26,877 bases of DNA from positions 1 to 26,877 of the forward strand of contig JAHZCF010000103.1 of assembly GCA_019423005.1 (NCBI GenBank), written 5' to 3'. Shown here piece after piece: positions 14,075 to 22,754 of this stretch. Position numbers and translations under genes: made by a program. How positions within the stretch are numbered: position 1 is the stretch's first letter; each line of letters starts with the position of its first letter. The notes beneath the pieces were generated by a model that was given only the letters and a program-made list of their open reading frames with translations, searched no databases and was not told where the DNA came from. This DNA is from Haemophilus sp. Its GTDB lineage: Bacteria > Pseudomonadota > Gammaproteobacteria > Enterobacterales > Pasteurellaceae.

Positions 14075-15265
14075 TTAAAGCACTTTAACGATGCTTTCAC
14101 ATAAATAACGAATATTGTCTTCAGTGATACCTGCTACATTGATACGACCAGAACGAACGGCGTAAATCGCAAATTCTTCTTTTAAGCGATCAACTTGTTC
14201 AGGCGATAAGCCGCTGAAAGAGAACATACCGTTTTGTTCCATGATAAAGCTGAAATCTTGTTCTGCACCGTATTCTTTTAATAACTGAACAAATAAATGA
14301 CGCATTTTTTTGATGCGTTCACGCATTTCAGTTAATTCATTTTCCCATTCTTGACGAAGTTGAGGAGCATTTAACACCGTTGCTACGGTCGCCCCACCGT
14401 GAGATGCGGGGTTAGAGTAGAGAGTGCGAATAATTGATTTCACCTGTGTTAATGCAGTTGAAGCAATTTCTGCATTTTCAGCGACAAGCGTAAAGGCACC
14501 TACACGCTCATTGTATAAACCAAAGTTTTTAGAGAATGAACTCGCCACTAATAATTCTTTATGATTTGCTGCAAATGCACGTAAACCGTAAGCATCTTGG
14601 TCTAAGCCATTGGCTAAACCTTGATAAGCAAAGTCAAAGAGTGGTAACCAGCCGTTTTTCGCTGAAAGCGCGGCTAATTCTTGCCATTGTTCAGGGGTTG
14701 GGTCAATACCGGTTGGGTTGTGGCAGCAACCGTGTAAAAGCACGACATCGCCTTCGCTTGCTTGGCTTAAATCTTCAAGTAAATGTTCCCAGTCAAGGGC
14801 TTTGCGTTCAGCATCATAATAACGATATTCACGAATCGTCATGCCTACCGCATTGAAAATTGCATTGTGGTTAGGCCATGTAGGTGTACTAATCCACACA
14901 TTTTGTGCTTTGGTTTGGCGTTTAATGAATTCCGCAGCAATGCGTAATGCACCTGTGCCACCTAAACTTTGCACAGTTCTTGCACGGTTTGCTTTAATGA
15001 CTTCGGAATCTTTACCGAAAAGGAGCTCTTTTGTGCGTTCGTTATAATCGGCAATACCATCGATAGTCAGGTAGTTTTTCGTTTTTTCGTTATCAAATAA
15101 GCGTTTTTCTGCTTCTTTCACTGCACGCATAATCGGTGTTGTACCTTGTGCATCTTTATAAACGCCAATACCTAAATTGATTTTATTTTCACGCGTTTCA
15201 GATTTGAATGCTTCGCCTAAGCCTAAGATAGGATCGGCCGGAGCCGCTTTGATATGTTCAAACAT
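14075..15265 (-). CDS. aspC: aspartate aminotransferase
   Basis: A cytosolic PLP enzyme exchanging amino groups between aspartate and 2-oxoglutarate, and probably also acting on aromatic amino acids. The 396-residue product matches E. coli AspC from start (MFEHIKAAPADPILGLGEAF) to end. It shows the substrate and cofactor segments GGTGALRIAAEF, WPNHNAIF, HGCCHNPTGIDPTPEQW and LFDFAYQG, with the PLP-binding lysine in SSFSKNFGLYNERVGAF near residue 246. AspC and TyrB are hard to separate, but similarity is closer to AspC. It is monocistronic, with its own promoter at 15302-15330 and an uptake-signal terminator just after it; purK lies upstream in the same direction behind a terminator. Confidence 0.93.
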   Translation of the reverse strand: MFEHIKAAPADPILGLGEAFKSETRENKINLGIGVYKDAQGTTPIMRAVKEAEKRLFDNEKTKNYLTIDGIADYNERTKELLFGKDSEVIKANRARTVQSLGGTGALRIAAEFIKRQTKAQNVWISTPTWPNHNAIFNAVGMTIREYRYYDAERKALDWEHLLEDLSQASEGDVVLLHGCCHNPTGIDPTPEQWQELAALSAKNGWLPLFDFAYQGLANGLDQDAYGLRAFAANHKELLVASSFSKNFGLYNERVGAFTLVAENAEIASTALTQVKSIIRTLYSNPASHGGATVATVLNAPQLRQEWENELTEMRERIKKMRHLFVQLLKEYGAEQDFSFIMEQNGMFSFSGLSPEQVDRLKEEFAIYAVRSGRINVAGITEDNIRYLCESIVKVL

Positions 15266-15301
15266 AGCTTTTCCTTATGTATGTGTTGTGAGATAAGTAA
15301 T

Positions 15302-15330
15302 TTTATACTTCAGCCGATAGATTTTATCAA
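15302..15330 (-). promoter_or_regulatory. promoter of aspC
   Basis: On the - strand TTGATA (complement of 15325-15330), a 17-bp spacer and TATAAA (complement of 15302-15307) make a strong sigma-70 promoter about 37 nt before the aspC ATG. Confidence 0.75.
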
Positions 15331-15340
15331 GAAGAACCTG

Positions 15341-15391
15341 ATAAAAATTAACCGCACTTTGATGTTTTTAGATATTCATCAAAAAGTACGG
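15341..15391 (-). terminator. terminator of purE-purK with one intact and one decayed uptake signal
   Basis: ACCGCACTT (15351-15359) and AAGTACGGT (about 15384-15392) form an imperfect inverted pair, strengthened by GATG/CATC next to them. The second copy differs from the uptake signal at one base, which makes a C-A mismatch in the stem. On the - strand a T-rich stretch (TTAATTTTTATC) follows. Confidence 0.65.
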
Positions 15392-15403
15392 TTGTTTTTT
15401 CGA

Positions 15404-16492
15404 TTATTTTAATTTCTCAATCGTCCAATTTAAACCAGATTGATAGTCTTCAGGGAGTTCGTGACGAAGTTTTTCAAGCTGTTGAATAATGATCGTTTTG
15501 TCTGGATGCGTAATATTGATATGACCTAATTTTCTACCAGGACGAACTTCCTTACCATACCAATGTAACTGGGAGAAAGGCGTGTTCAACCATTGTGGAT
15601 TATGTTCTGTACCAATTAAATTGACCATAACACTTGGCGCAATAGGTTGTAATGACGGTGTAGGTAAATCCAACAAGGCTCGTAGATGCAATTCAAATTG
15701 GCTAATGGCACAGCCGAGTTGCGTCCAATGTCCACTGTTATGCACACGAGGGGCGAGCTCATTAATTAATAATTTATCACCCACCACAAAGCATTCCATC
15801 GCCATTACACCCACATATTCAAGCTTATCCATGATTTTTCCAAGCATAGATTCCGCCTGAGTTTGTTGGCTTTGTTGTTGCGGGAATGAAACATCTGTCA
15901 CACTGTAACGTAATATGCCATTTTGCTGTAGATTATGAGTTACTGGATAGAAATGTTTTTCGCTATTTTTAAATCTTGCGCCTACAATAGACACTTCGTA
16001 ATCAAAAGGAATGAATTTTTCTGCAATCACTTCACCAAATAAGTCATCAGTGATATCTGCTTTTTTTTCATCGCTGATAATCCATTGACCTCGACCATCA
16101 TATCCTCCTGTTCTACGTTTGACGACGACTTTCTCGCCAATAGTTTGGAAAATATCATTCCATTGCGTTTTATCTTTTAATAAACACCAAGGCGAGGTAG
16201 AAAGATTAAGTTCATCCAGTAAAGATTTTTGGGTAAAACGATCGGCTAATAAGCCAAAAACATTCTGATTAACGAAATTTTTATGATGACCTAATAATTC
16301 AGTTAAAGGTGTTTTTTCCCAACGTTCAATTTCTGCGGTGATGATGGCATCTTTAGGTAAATCAAATACAGGCGCATTGAACTCAAGAGGTTGAACGTGA
16401 ATATCTAAAGGTGCGCCGGCGTAACGTAACATTCTGCCGAGTTGACCATTACCAAGCACATAAACGGTAGGATAGAGGGTAGAGTTTTGCAT
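15404..16492 (-). CDS. purK: N5-carboxyaminoimidazole ribonucleotide synthase PurK
   Basis: An ATP-grasp enzyme that carboxylates AIR to N5-CAIR with bicarbonate; PurE then makes CAIR in the purine pathway. The protein has the N-terminal VLGNGQLGRMLRYAG motif, the ATP-grasp segments VVVKRRTGGYDGRGQWII and EKFIPFDYEVSIVGAR, and the metal-site region LLINELAPRVHNSGHWTQLG. I chose the ATG at 16492 (362 residues, MQNSTLYPTVYV...), since the protein core begins soon after and the length agrees with related PurK. An ATG at 16504 and a TTG at 16507 are in frame, and neither has a clear ribosome binding site. It is the second gene after purE, separated by a terminator-like uptake-signal hairpin. Confidence 0.93.
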   Translation of the reverse strand: MQNSTLYPTVYVLGNGQLGRMLRYAGAPLDIHVQPLEFNAPVFDLPKDAIITAEIERWEKTPLTELLGHHKNFVNQNVFGLLADRFTQKSLLDELNLSTSPWCLLKDKTQWNDIFQTIGEKVVVKRRTGGYDGRGQWIISDEKKADITDDLFGEVIAEKFIPFDYEVSIVGARFKNSEKHFYPVTHNLQQNGILRYSVTDVSFPQQQSQQTQAESMLGKIMDKLEYVGVMAMECFVVGDKLLINELAPRVHNSGHWTQLGCAISQFELHLRALLDLPTPSLQPIAPSVMVNLIGTEHNPQWLNTPFSQLHWYGKEVRPGRKLGHINITHPDKTIIIQQLEKLRHELPEDYQSGLNWTIEKLK

Positions 16493-16513
16493 AAAATTTC
16501 TCATCAAATCTAG

Positions 16514-16546
16514 CTAAAAAACAACCGCACTTTAAAAAGTGCGGTC
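16514..16546 (-). terminator. inverted uptake-signal hairpin between purE and purK
   Basis: ACCGCACTT (16524-16532) and AAGTGCGGT (16537-16545) form a perfect stem with a 4-nt loop. On the - strand it is followed by TTG and then six T (complement of 16516-16521), so it looks like a terminator between the two genes of one operon, possibly lowering purK expression. Confidence 0.7.
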
Positions 16547-16561
16547 AAAATGAAAGGTGTT

Positions 16562-17056
16562 TTATTTACGTGGATCAGGATTATCCAATACCACATTAGT
16601 TTGATTTTCGCGGAATGCTTGTAGGCGAGCAAATAACGCATCATCCCAACCAGCAAGAATTTGTGCGGCGAGTAATCCTGCATTAGCTGCGCCAGCAGGG
16701 CCAATTGCTAAGGTACCAACAGGAATACCTTTAGGCATTTGTACGATAGAATAGAGACTATCTACACCGCTTAATATAGAGCTTTTAACAGGTACCCCAA
16801 GTACTGGCACAAGTGTTTTGGCTGCGATCATACCCGGCAAATGCGCTGCACCACCTGCACCTGCAATAATCACTTTGTAACCATTTTTTTGTGCATTTTC
16901 GGCAAATTCAAACAATTTGTCGGGGGTTCGATGTGCAGAAACGACTTCAACATGATATGCCACATTGAGTTCATCTAAAATTTGAGTGGCTTCTTGCATG
17001 GTTGCCCAATCGCTTTTTGAGCCCATAACAATAGCAATTTGTGCGGTATTTGACAT
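16562..17056 (-). CDS. purE: N5-carboxyaminoimidazole ribonucleotide mutase PurE
   Basis: PurE converts N5-CAIR to CAIR in de novo purine synthesis and is an octamer of small Rossmann-like subunits. The 164-residue protein aligns with E. coli PurE along its length, with the phosphate-binding VMGSKSDWATM, the catalytic His in VVSAHRTPDKL, the AGAGGAAHLPGMIAAKTL loop and SGVDSLYSIVQMPKGIPV. This is the class I form, which works with PurK, present just downstream. A PurR-type operator covers the -35 of its promoter, so purine repression is expected. It is divergent from pepN. Confidence 0.97.
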   Translation of the reverse strand: MSNTAQIAIVMGSKSDWATMQEATQILDELNVAYHVEVVSAHRTPDKLFEFAENAQKNGYKVIIAGAGGAAHLPGMIAAKTLVPVLGVPVKSSILSGVDSLYSIVQMPKGIPVGTLAIGPAGAANAGLLAAQILAGWDDALFARLQAFRENQTNVVLDNPDPRK

Positions 17057-17091
17057 ATTTTTAAAAATTTATCTGATAAAAAACGATGCGT

Positions 17092-17121
17092 AGAATAGCA
17101 TATTTACCCACTTTTAAGCAA
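17092..17121 (-). promoter_or_regulatory. promoter of purE-purK
   Basis: On the - strand TTGCTT (complement of 17116-17121), an 18-bp spacer and TATTCT (complement of 17092-17097) fit a sigma-70 promoter 36 nt before purE. Its -35 lies within the PurR palindrome. Confidence 0.65.
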
Positions 17122-17130
17122 ACGTTTGCT
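17117..17130. promoter_or_regulatory. PurR operator
   Basis: AGCAAACGTTTGCT is a perfect 14-bp palindrome containing the PurR core GCAAACGTTTGC. Its position over the purE -35 is the expected place for repression. pepN begins 88 bp away on the other strand and could also be affected. Confidence 0.88.
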
Positions 17131-17217
17131 ATATGGTAAAAACTGAAAATTCCATTGCAAGTTTTGTCATAAAATCTTATCCTAATATGAGTTTTTTTCT
17201 TAGAAATAGAGCAGATT

Positions 17218-19827
17218 ATGTTAGCTAAAGCGAAATATAGAAAAGATTACAAACAACCTGATTTTACAGTTACGGATATTTTCCTTGATTTTCAATTAGA
17301 TCCTAAGCATACCGTTGTCACTGCAAAAACAACCTTCCAACGTTTAAATGATGAAGCAACCCATCTACGATTAGATGGTCATGGATTTCAATTTGCCTCC
17401 ATTAAATTCAATGGCGAAGATTTCAAACATTATCATCAAGACCATGAAAGTTTAACGTTAGATTTAACCAATCAAAGTGCGGTTAATTTTAAACTTGAAA
17501 TTGTGACGAATTTAGAGCCTGCACAAAACACCTCTTTACAAGGGCTTTATCAATCTGGCGAGGGGATTTGTACACAATGTGAAGCAGAAGGTTTCCGTCA
17601 AATCACTTATATGCTTGATCGCCCAGATGTATTGGCGCGCTATACAACCAAAATTACCGCAGATAAAACTAAATATCCTTACTTACTTTCTAATGGTAAC
17701 CGCATTGCAAGTGGTGAATTAGAGGATGGTCGTCATTGGGTTGAATGGAATGACCCTTTCCCGAAACCAAGCTATTTATTCGCTTTAGTGGCAGGTGATT
17801 TTGATTTATTACAAGATACCTTTACGACAAAAAGTGGTCGTGAAGTGGCCTTAGAGCTTTATGTTGACCGTGGCAATCTTGATCGTGCCTCTTGGGCAAT
17901 GGAAAGTCTGAAAAAAGCGATGAAATGGGATGAAGACCGTTTCAATTTAGAATACGACTTAGATATTTACATGATTGTTGCTGTGGACTTCTTCAATATG
18001 GGCGCCATGGAAAATAAAGGGTTGAATATTTTCAACTCTAAATTTGTGTTGGCAAATCCACAAACAGCAACCGATGATGATTATCTCGCTATTGAAAGCG
18101 TGATTGCGCATGAGTATTTCCATAACTGGACAGGAAACCGTGTAACTTGCCGTGATTGGTTCCAATTAAGTTTGAAAGAAGGTTTAACGGTTTTCCGTGA
18201 TCAAGAATTTTCATCTGATACGGGTTCTCGAGCTGTTAATCGCATTAATAACGTGAAATTCTTACGTACGGTACAATTTGCCGAAGATGCGAGCCCAATG
18301 TCACACCCAATTCGCCCTGAAAAAGTCATTGAAATGAATAACTTCTATACCGTGACTGTATATGAAAAAGGGGCTGAAGTGATTCGTATGTTGCATACCT
18401 TATTAGGTGAACAAGGTTTCCAAAAAGGAATGCAACTTTATATTGCAGAAAATGACGGTAAAGCAGCAACTTGTGAAGATTTTGTTTCCGCAATGGAACG
18501 TGCGAATAATGTTGATTTAGTACAATTCCGTCGTTGGTATAGCCAATCAGGTACGCCAGAATTATTGATTAGTGATGCCTATGACGAACAAACTCATACT
18601 TATCGTTTAACTGTTTCGCAATCTACGCCACCAACAGCAGATCAAATGGAAAAAGTAAACTTACATATTCCATTGAAAATTGCGCTTTATGATGCCAACG
18701 GCACCAAACAAATGTTACAGCATAACGGTGAATTGTTAAGTGATGTATTAAATGTAACAGAAAAAGACCAAGTGTTTGAGTTCCATGGTATTTATGGTCG
18801 CCCAATTCCTGCGTTATTATGTGATTTCTCTGCACCGGTGAAACTGGATTATGATTACACCACAGAGCAGTTATTAGGTTTGCTTAAATTCGCTGATAAC
18901 CAATTTGCTCGTTGGGATGCAGCACAAATGCTGTTTACTCAAGAATTGCGTCGTAATGTGGCGCATTTCCAACAAGGTGAAGCCTTTGAGATTTCACCTG
19001 ATGTTTTAACCGCACTTGCGCATGTATTGGAAAATTACGAACAGGATATCGAATTAGCCACATTAATTCTAACCTTACCAAAAGACATTGAGTTTGCAGA
19101 AAACTTTAAAACAATTGATCCAGATGGTATTGCTGCTGCTAGAGAATTTATGTTGGTGCAAATTGCAGAATACTTAAAAGAAGATTTATTGCGTATTTAC
19201 ACCCATATTCGTCTTGAAGATTATCGAGTGACGCAAGAAGATATTGCCTTACGAGCAATGCGTAATCTTTGTTTAAGTTATTTGGCTTACACCAATCTAG
19301 GCAACAATGTAGTTCAAAAACATTACAATAATGCCAATAATATGACAGATACGCTGGCTGCATTAAATATGGCAACCAAAGCCTCGTTATCTTGCCGTGA
19401 TACCTTGTTAGCGGATTTTGAACAAAAATGGCAACATGATGGCTTAGTCATGGATAAATGGTTTGCTTTACAAGCAACTCGTCCTGATGAAAACGTATTG
19501 GAAATTGTACAAGCATTAATGGATCACCCAAGCTTTAACTTCAACAATCCAAACCGTTTACGTTCATTAGTGGGTAGCTTTGCAAATCACAACTTAAAAG
19601 CGTTCCATCATATTAGTGGTTCAGGCTATCGCTTCTTAACGGATGTTTTAATTCGTTTAAATGAAAGCAATCCACAAGTGGCAGCACGTTTAATTGAGCC
19701 ATTGATTCGTTTCTCACGTTTTGATGCACAACGTCAAACCTTAATGAAACGTGCCTTAGAACGATTAAGTGCTGTTGAAGATCTCTCAAAAGATTTATTT
19801 GAGAAGATTGAGAAAGCATTGCAATAA
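17218..19827 (+). CDS. pepN: aminopeptidase N (M1 family)
   Basis: A broad-specificity zinc aminopeptidase that finishes cytosolic peptide degradation. The 869-residue protein is close to E. coli PepN. It has the N-terminal beta domain (about 1-190), the exopeptidase motif GAMEN at residues 262-266, and the zinc motif HEYFHNW beginning at His298 (HExxH), with the distal Glu in LKEGLTVFRDQEFSS. The long helical C-terminal domain is complete. No signal peptide is present. It carries two uptake signals (17475-17483, 19009-19017). A very strong terminator follows, so it is probably transcribed alone, divergently from purE-purK. Confidence 0.97.
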   Translation: MLAKAKYRKDYKQPDFTVTDIFLDFQLDPKHTVVTAKTTFQRLNDEATHLRLDGHGFQFASIKFNGEDFKHYHQDHESLTLDLTNQSAVNFKLEIVTNLEPAQNTSLQGLYQSGEGICTQCEAEGFRQITYMLDRPDVLARYTTKITADKTKYPYLLSNGNRIASGELEDGRHWVEWNDPFPKPSYLFALVAGDFDLLQDTFTTKSGREVALELYVDRGNLDRASWAMESLKKAMKWDEDRFNLEYDLDIYMIVAVDFFNMGAMENKGLNIFNSKFVLANPQTATDDDYLAIESVIAHEYFHNWTGNRVTCRDWFQLSLKEGLTVFRDQEFSSDTGSRAVNRINNVKFLRTVQFAEDASPMSHPIRPEKVIEMNNFYTVTVYEKGAEVIRMLHTLLGEQGFQKGMQLYIAENDGKAATCEDFVSAMERANNVDLVQFRRWYSQSGTPELLISDAYDEQTHTYRLTVSQSTPPTADQMEKVNLHIPLKIALYDANGTKQMLQHNGELLSDVLNVTEKDQVFEFHGIYGRPIPALLCDFSAPVKLDYDYTTEQLLGLLKFADNQFARWDAAQMLFTQELRRNVAHFQQGEAFEISPDVLTALAHVLENYEQDIELATLILTLPKDIEFAENFKTIDPDGIAAAREFMLVQIAEYLKEDLLRIYTHIRLEDYRVTQEDIALRAMRNLCLSYLAYTNLGNNVVQKHYNNANNMTDTLAALNMATKASLSCRDTLLADFEQKWQHDGLVMDKWFALQATRPDENVLEIVQALMDHPSFNFNNPNRLRSLVGSFANHNLKAFHHISGSGYRFLTDVLIRLNESNPQVAARLIEPLIRFSRFDAQRQTLMKRALERLSAVEDLSKDLFEKIEKALQ

Positions 19828-19860
19828 TTGCTATAAATTTATTTTATATCCAATTAATTT

Positions 19861-19896
19861 AATACGGGATATCTAAAGATATCCCGTATTTTTTTC
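19861..19896 (+). terminator. terminator of pepN
   Basis: A perfect 14-bp stem (19861-19874 with 19877-19890) with a minimal loop runs into a run of T up to 19896. It is the longest perfect hairpin I found in the window. Confidence 0.93.
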
Positions 19897-19985
19897 AAAT
19901 TTGTTAACTATATCAATCTTTTCTTTTATTCACTTTGATAAAATAGAAAACGGCATTTCGCCGTATTAGTTAATAAGGATTTTAT

Positions 19986-21598
19986 ATGAAAACATACAAA
20001 ACATCAGTGCTGGTCAGTATGATGCTTGGCATTTTTTCAACAACAGCATTTTCTGCCACTGTACCTGCTGGTACGCCACTTTCTGACACTCAAGTCTTCC
20101 GTCAAAACACACATAGTGATCCTGGTTCTCTTGATCTCCCCAATTGGTACAAGAAAATACCTCTGCCCAAATTGTGATTGATTTATTTGAAGGGTTAATT
20201 TGGTTGGATGAAAATGGTCAAGTGCAGCCGGCACAAGCAGAAAAATGGACAGTCTCTGACGATGGGAAAATTTATACCTTTTCATTGCGTGATGCAAAAT
20301 GGTCGGACGGTACTCCAGTAACAGCGAAAGATTTTGTACTCGGTTGGCAACGTGCAGTTGATCCTAAATTTGGTAGCCCTAATGCGAATTATTTAACAAA
20401 GGCACATATTTTAAATGCTGAAGAAGTAATGCAAGGTAAAATACCGTTGAATGAATTAGGCATTAAAGCACTTAATGATAAACAAGTTGAAGTTACTCTT
20501 ACCCAAGCTACACCTTATTTCTTGCAATTACTTGCGTACCCTACGACATTCCCTGTACCACATCATAAATTGGCTCAATTGGGTGATAAATGGGCGACAG
20601 CTCAAAATATAGTAAGCAATGGAGCCTATCAATTAAAGCAATGGACGATTAATGAGAAAATTACAGCGGAACGTAATCCACTTTATTGGAATGATAAAAA
20701 TACGCTCATTAATACCTCTGAATACCTATTTCAAGAAAGTTTAGCTTCTGCATATCAACGATACCAAGCTAAAGAATTGGATTTAACTTGGGTACCAGTA
20801 GAACAGATTCCACATATTCAAAAACACACACCGGATGCACTGATTGTCGTGCCTCGATTAACCACGGAATTCTATACATTCAACGTGGCTAAACCTCCAT
20901 TTGATAATGAAAAAGTACGCAAGGCGCTATATCTTACCTTAGATAGATCATTGATTGCCGAGCATATTATTGGTTTGCGCAAACCAGCAGCAACATTGAC
21001 ACCACCAGAAGTTGATGGTTTTAATGCGCCAAATATTGCTGAATTAAATCAGCCATTAACAGAAAGAATAGCGCAGGCGAAAAAATTATTAAATGAAGCG
21101 GGGTATAGTGAAAAAAAACCGCTTCAATTTGAAATTTTTTATAATAAGTATGCAACTCATGAAAAAGTGGCGTTGGCGCTCGCTTCTGAATGGAAGAAAC
21201 AATTAGGTGCAGATGTAAAATTACGTACGATGGAATGGAAAACCTACTTGGGTGAACGCAATGTCGGTAATTTCCAATTATCCCGTATGTCTATTGATGC
21301 TGAATACAATGAACCGTCTGCATTTCTCAATTCTTTGCTTTCTACATCACCAGAAAATGTGGGGCAGTGGAAGAACAAAAAATTTGATCAAATCATGAAA
21401 GATGCGCAAAGTACTTTAAATGACAAAACTCGTGCTGATTTATATCAACAAGCCGAGCAGCTTATTGCGGAGCAAGCACCTTTAATACCGATTTTCTATT
21501 CACCGTTGATCAAAGTAATTAATCCAGCAGTAGGTGGGTTCCCAATGCATAATCCACAGGATTATGTTTATACTAAGGAGCTTTATATTCGTAAGTAG
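19986..21598 (+). pseudogene. OppA-like periplasmic peptide-binding protein gene, frameshifted
   Basis: Family 5 extracellular solute-binding protein, which in intact form would deliver oligopeptides to an ABC importer. The first frame (19986-20177) gives a signal peptide with likely cleavage after AFSA and the mature start up to SLD. The OppA hallmark Ser-Leu-Asp-Pro-Gln is broken: after GAT (20133-20135) two extra bases, CT (20136-20137), precede CCC CAA TTG GTA CAA, and the rest continues in another frame to 21598 (LVQENTSAQIVIDLFEGL onwards). Joined, the product would be about 536 residues, the normal size. The second part has FSLRDAKWSDGTPVTAKDF and ends YVYTKELYIRK, with no further damage. 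The downstream part alone could start at TTG 20144 but would lack export. No oppBCDF genes are adjacent, so it is an orphan binding protein. A sequencing error at the short C run is an alternative to real decay. Confidence 0.82.
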
Positions 21599-21613
21599 TG
21601 TTATCTAAGCACC

Positions 21614-21666
21614 TTTCGTTGCATATACGTTGCTTTCATTTTAAAATGCTATGCAACGAAATTTTC
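21614..21666 (+). terminator. hairpin after the OppA-like gene
   Basis: TTTCGTTGCATA (21614-21625) and TATGCAACGAAA (21650-21661) are perfect 12-bp inverted repeats. A smaller palindrome, CATTTTAAAATG (21637-21648), sits in the loop, and only TTTTC follows. It may work as a weak terminator together with the next hairpin. Confidence 0.5.
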
Positions 21667-21670
21667 AGCT

Positions 21671-21698
21671 AAAGTGCGGTTAATTTTGACCGCACTTT
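21671..21698. terminator. inverted uptake-signal pair before pyrD
   Basis: AAGTGCGGT (21672-21680) and ACCGCACTT (21689-21697) form a 10-bp stem, including one flanking pair, with loop TAATTTTG. The T run is short (TTT then CC), so termination strength is uncertain. It lies 37 nt before the pyrD ATG. Confidence 0.65.
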
Positions 21699-21734
21699 CC
21701 ATTTACAGTGAACTATCCTGAGAGATAAACGAGT

Positions 21735-22754
21735 ATGTATTCTTTGAGCCGTAAAGCCATCTTTTCCCTTGATCCTGAAACCGCTCATGATTTAGTGATT
21801 AAATCATTGCATTTAGCGGGTAAATTACCTTGCCAATTTTTATTAAAGCAGCTTTTGGCTTGTCCACAAGGTTCGTCTAAGCAAGTAATGGGCATTACGT
21901 TTAAAAATCCTATTGGGTTAGCAGCGGGCGCAGATAAAAATGCTGAGGCTATTGATGGCTTTGGTGCGATGGGATTTGGTTTTATTGAAGTCGGTACGGT
22001 TACGCCTTTGGCACAAGAGGGAAATGCTAAACCTCGTCAATTCCGTTTAGTGGAAGCGGAAGGGATTATTAACCGTAATGGATTCAATAATTATGGCATT
22101 GATTATGTGGTCGAGAATGTTAAAAAGGCAAAATTTGATGGCGTAATTGGGATTAATATTGGTAAAAATAAAATCACGCCCCTTGAAAAGGGGAAAGATG
22201 ATTACCTATTTTGCCTAAACAAAGCCTATAACTATGCCGATTATATTACGGTAAATATTTCATCACCGAACACACCAGATTTGCGCCAATTGCAGTATGG
22301 TGATTACTTTGATGATTTATTGCAAAGTGTGAAACAACGTCAAAAAGTATTAGCTGAGCAATATAATAAATATGTACCGATAGCAGTAAAAATTGCACCT
22401 GATTTATCTGAGACTGAGCTCGTTCAAATTGCAGATACGTTACTTCGTCATCAAATGGATGGGGTAATTGCCACTAATACAACGATTTCACGCGACAACG
22501 TCACAGGTTTGAAAAATGCGGAACAACAAGGTGGCTTAAGTGGAAAACCGTTACAGCAGAAAAGTACAGAAATTATTCGAAGATTGTATCAAGAACTGAA
22601 AGGACAAATTCCGATTATTGGGAGTGGTGGCATTGATGGTGTACAAAATGCACAAGAGAAGATTGAAGCGGGCGCAGAATTGTTACAAGTTTATTCGGGT
22701 TTGATTTATCACGGTCCAAGCTTAGTTAAAGAATTAGTGAAAGCGATTAAATAA
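21735..22754 (+). CDS. pyrD: dihydroorotate dehydrogenase (quinone), class 2
   Basis: A membrane-associated FMN enzyme that oxidises dihydroorotate to orotate with quinone as acceptor, the fourth step of pyrimidine synthesis. The 339-residue protein has the class 2 N-terminal helical extension (MYSLSRKAIFSLDPETAHD) used for membrane and quinone contact, the FMN/substrate region GLAAGADKNAEAIDGFGAMG, INRNGFNNYG, INIGKNK, the catalytic-serine segment TVNISSPNTPDLRQLQYG, and the phosphate-binding IGSGGIDGVQNAQEKIEAGA. The ATG at 21735 has only a weak GAG before it but matches the family start. The gene is directly followed by rnm without a gap, so the two form an operon. Confidence 0.96.
   Translation: MYSLSRKAIFSLDPETAHDLVIKSLHLAGKLPCQFLLKQLLACPQGSSKQVMGITFKNPIGLAAGADKNAEAIDGFGAMGFGFIEVGTVTPLAQEGNAKPRQFRLVEAEGIINRNGFNNYGIDYVVENVKKAKFDGVIGINIGKNKITPLEKGKDDYLFCLNKAYNYADYITVNISSPNTPDLRQLQYGDYFDDLLQSVKQRQKVLAEQYNKYVPIAVKIAPDLSETELVQIADTLLRHQMDGVIATNTTISRDNVTGLKNAEQQGGLSGKPLQQKSTEIIRRLYQELKGQIPIIGSGGIDGVQNAQEKIEAGAELLQVYSGLIYHGPSLVKELVKAIK

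Noticed and set aside
20136..20147. Programmed -1 frameshift in the OppA-like gene
   Set aside because: Slippage of a Pro codon on CCCC is possible, but there is no standard slippery heptamer or obvious stimulatory structure, and the family is not known to use frameshifting. Mutation or sequencing error is simpler.
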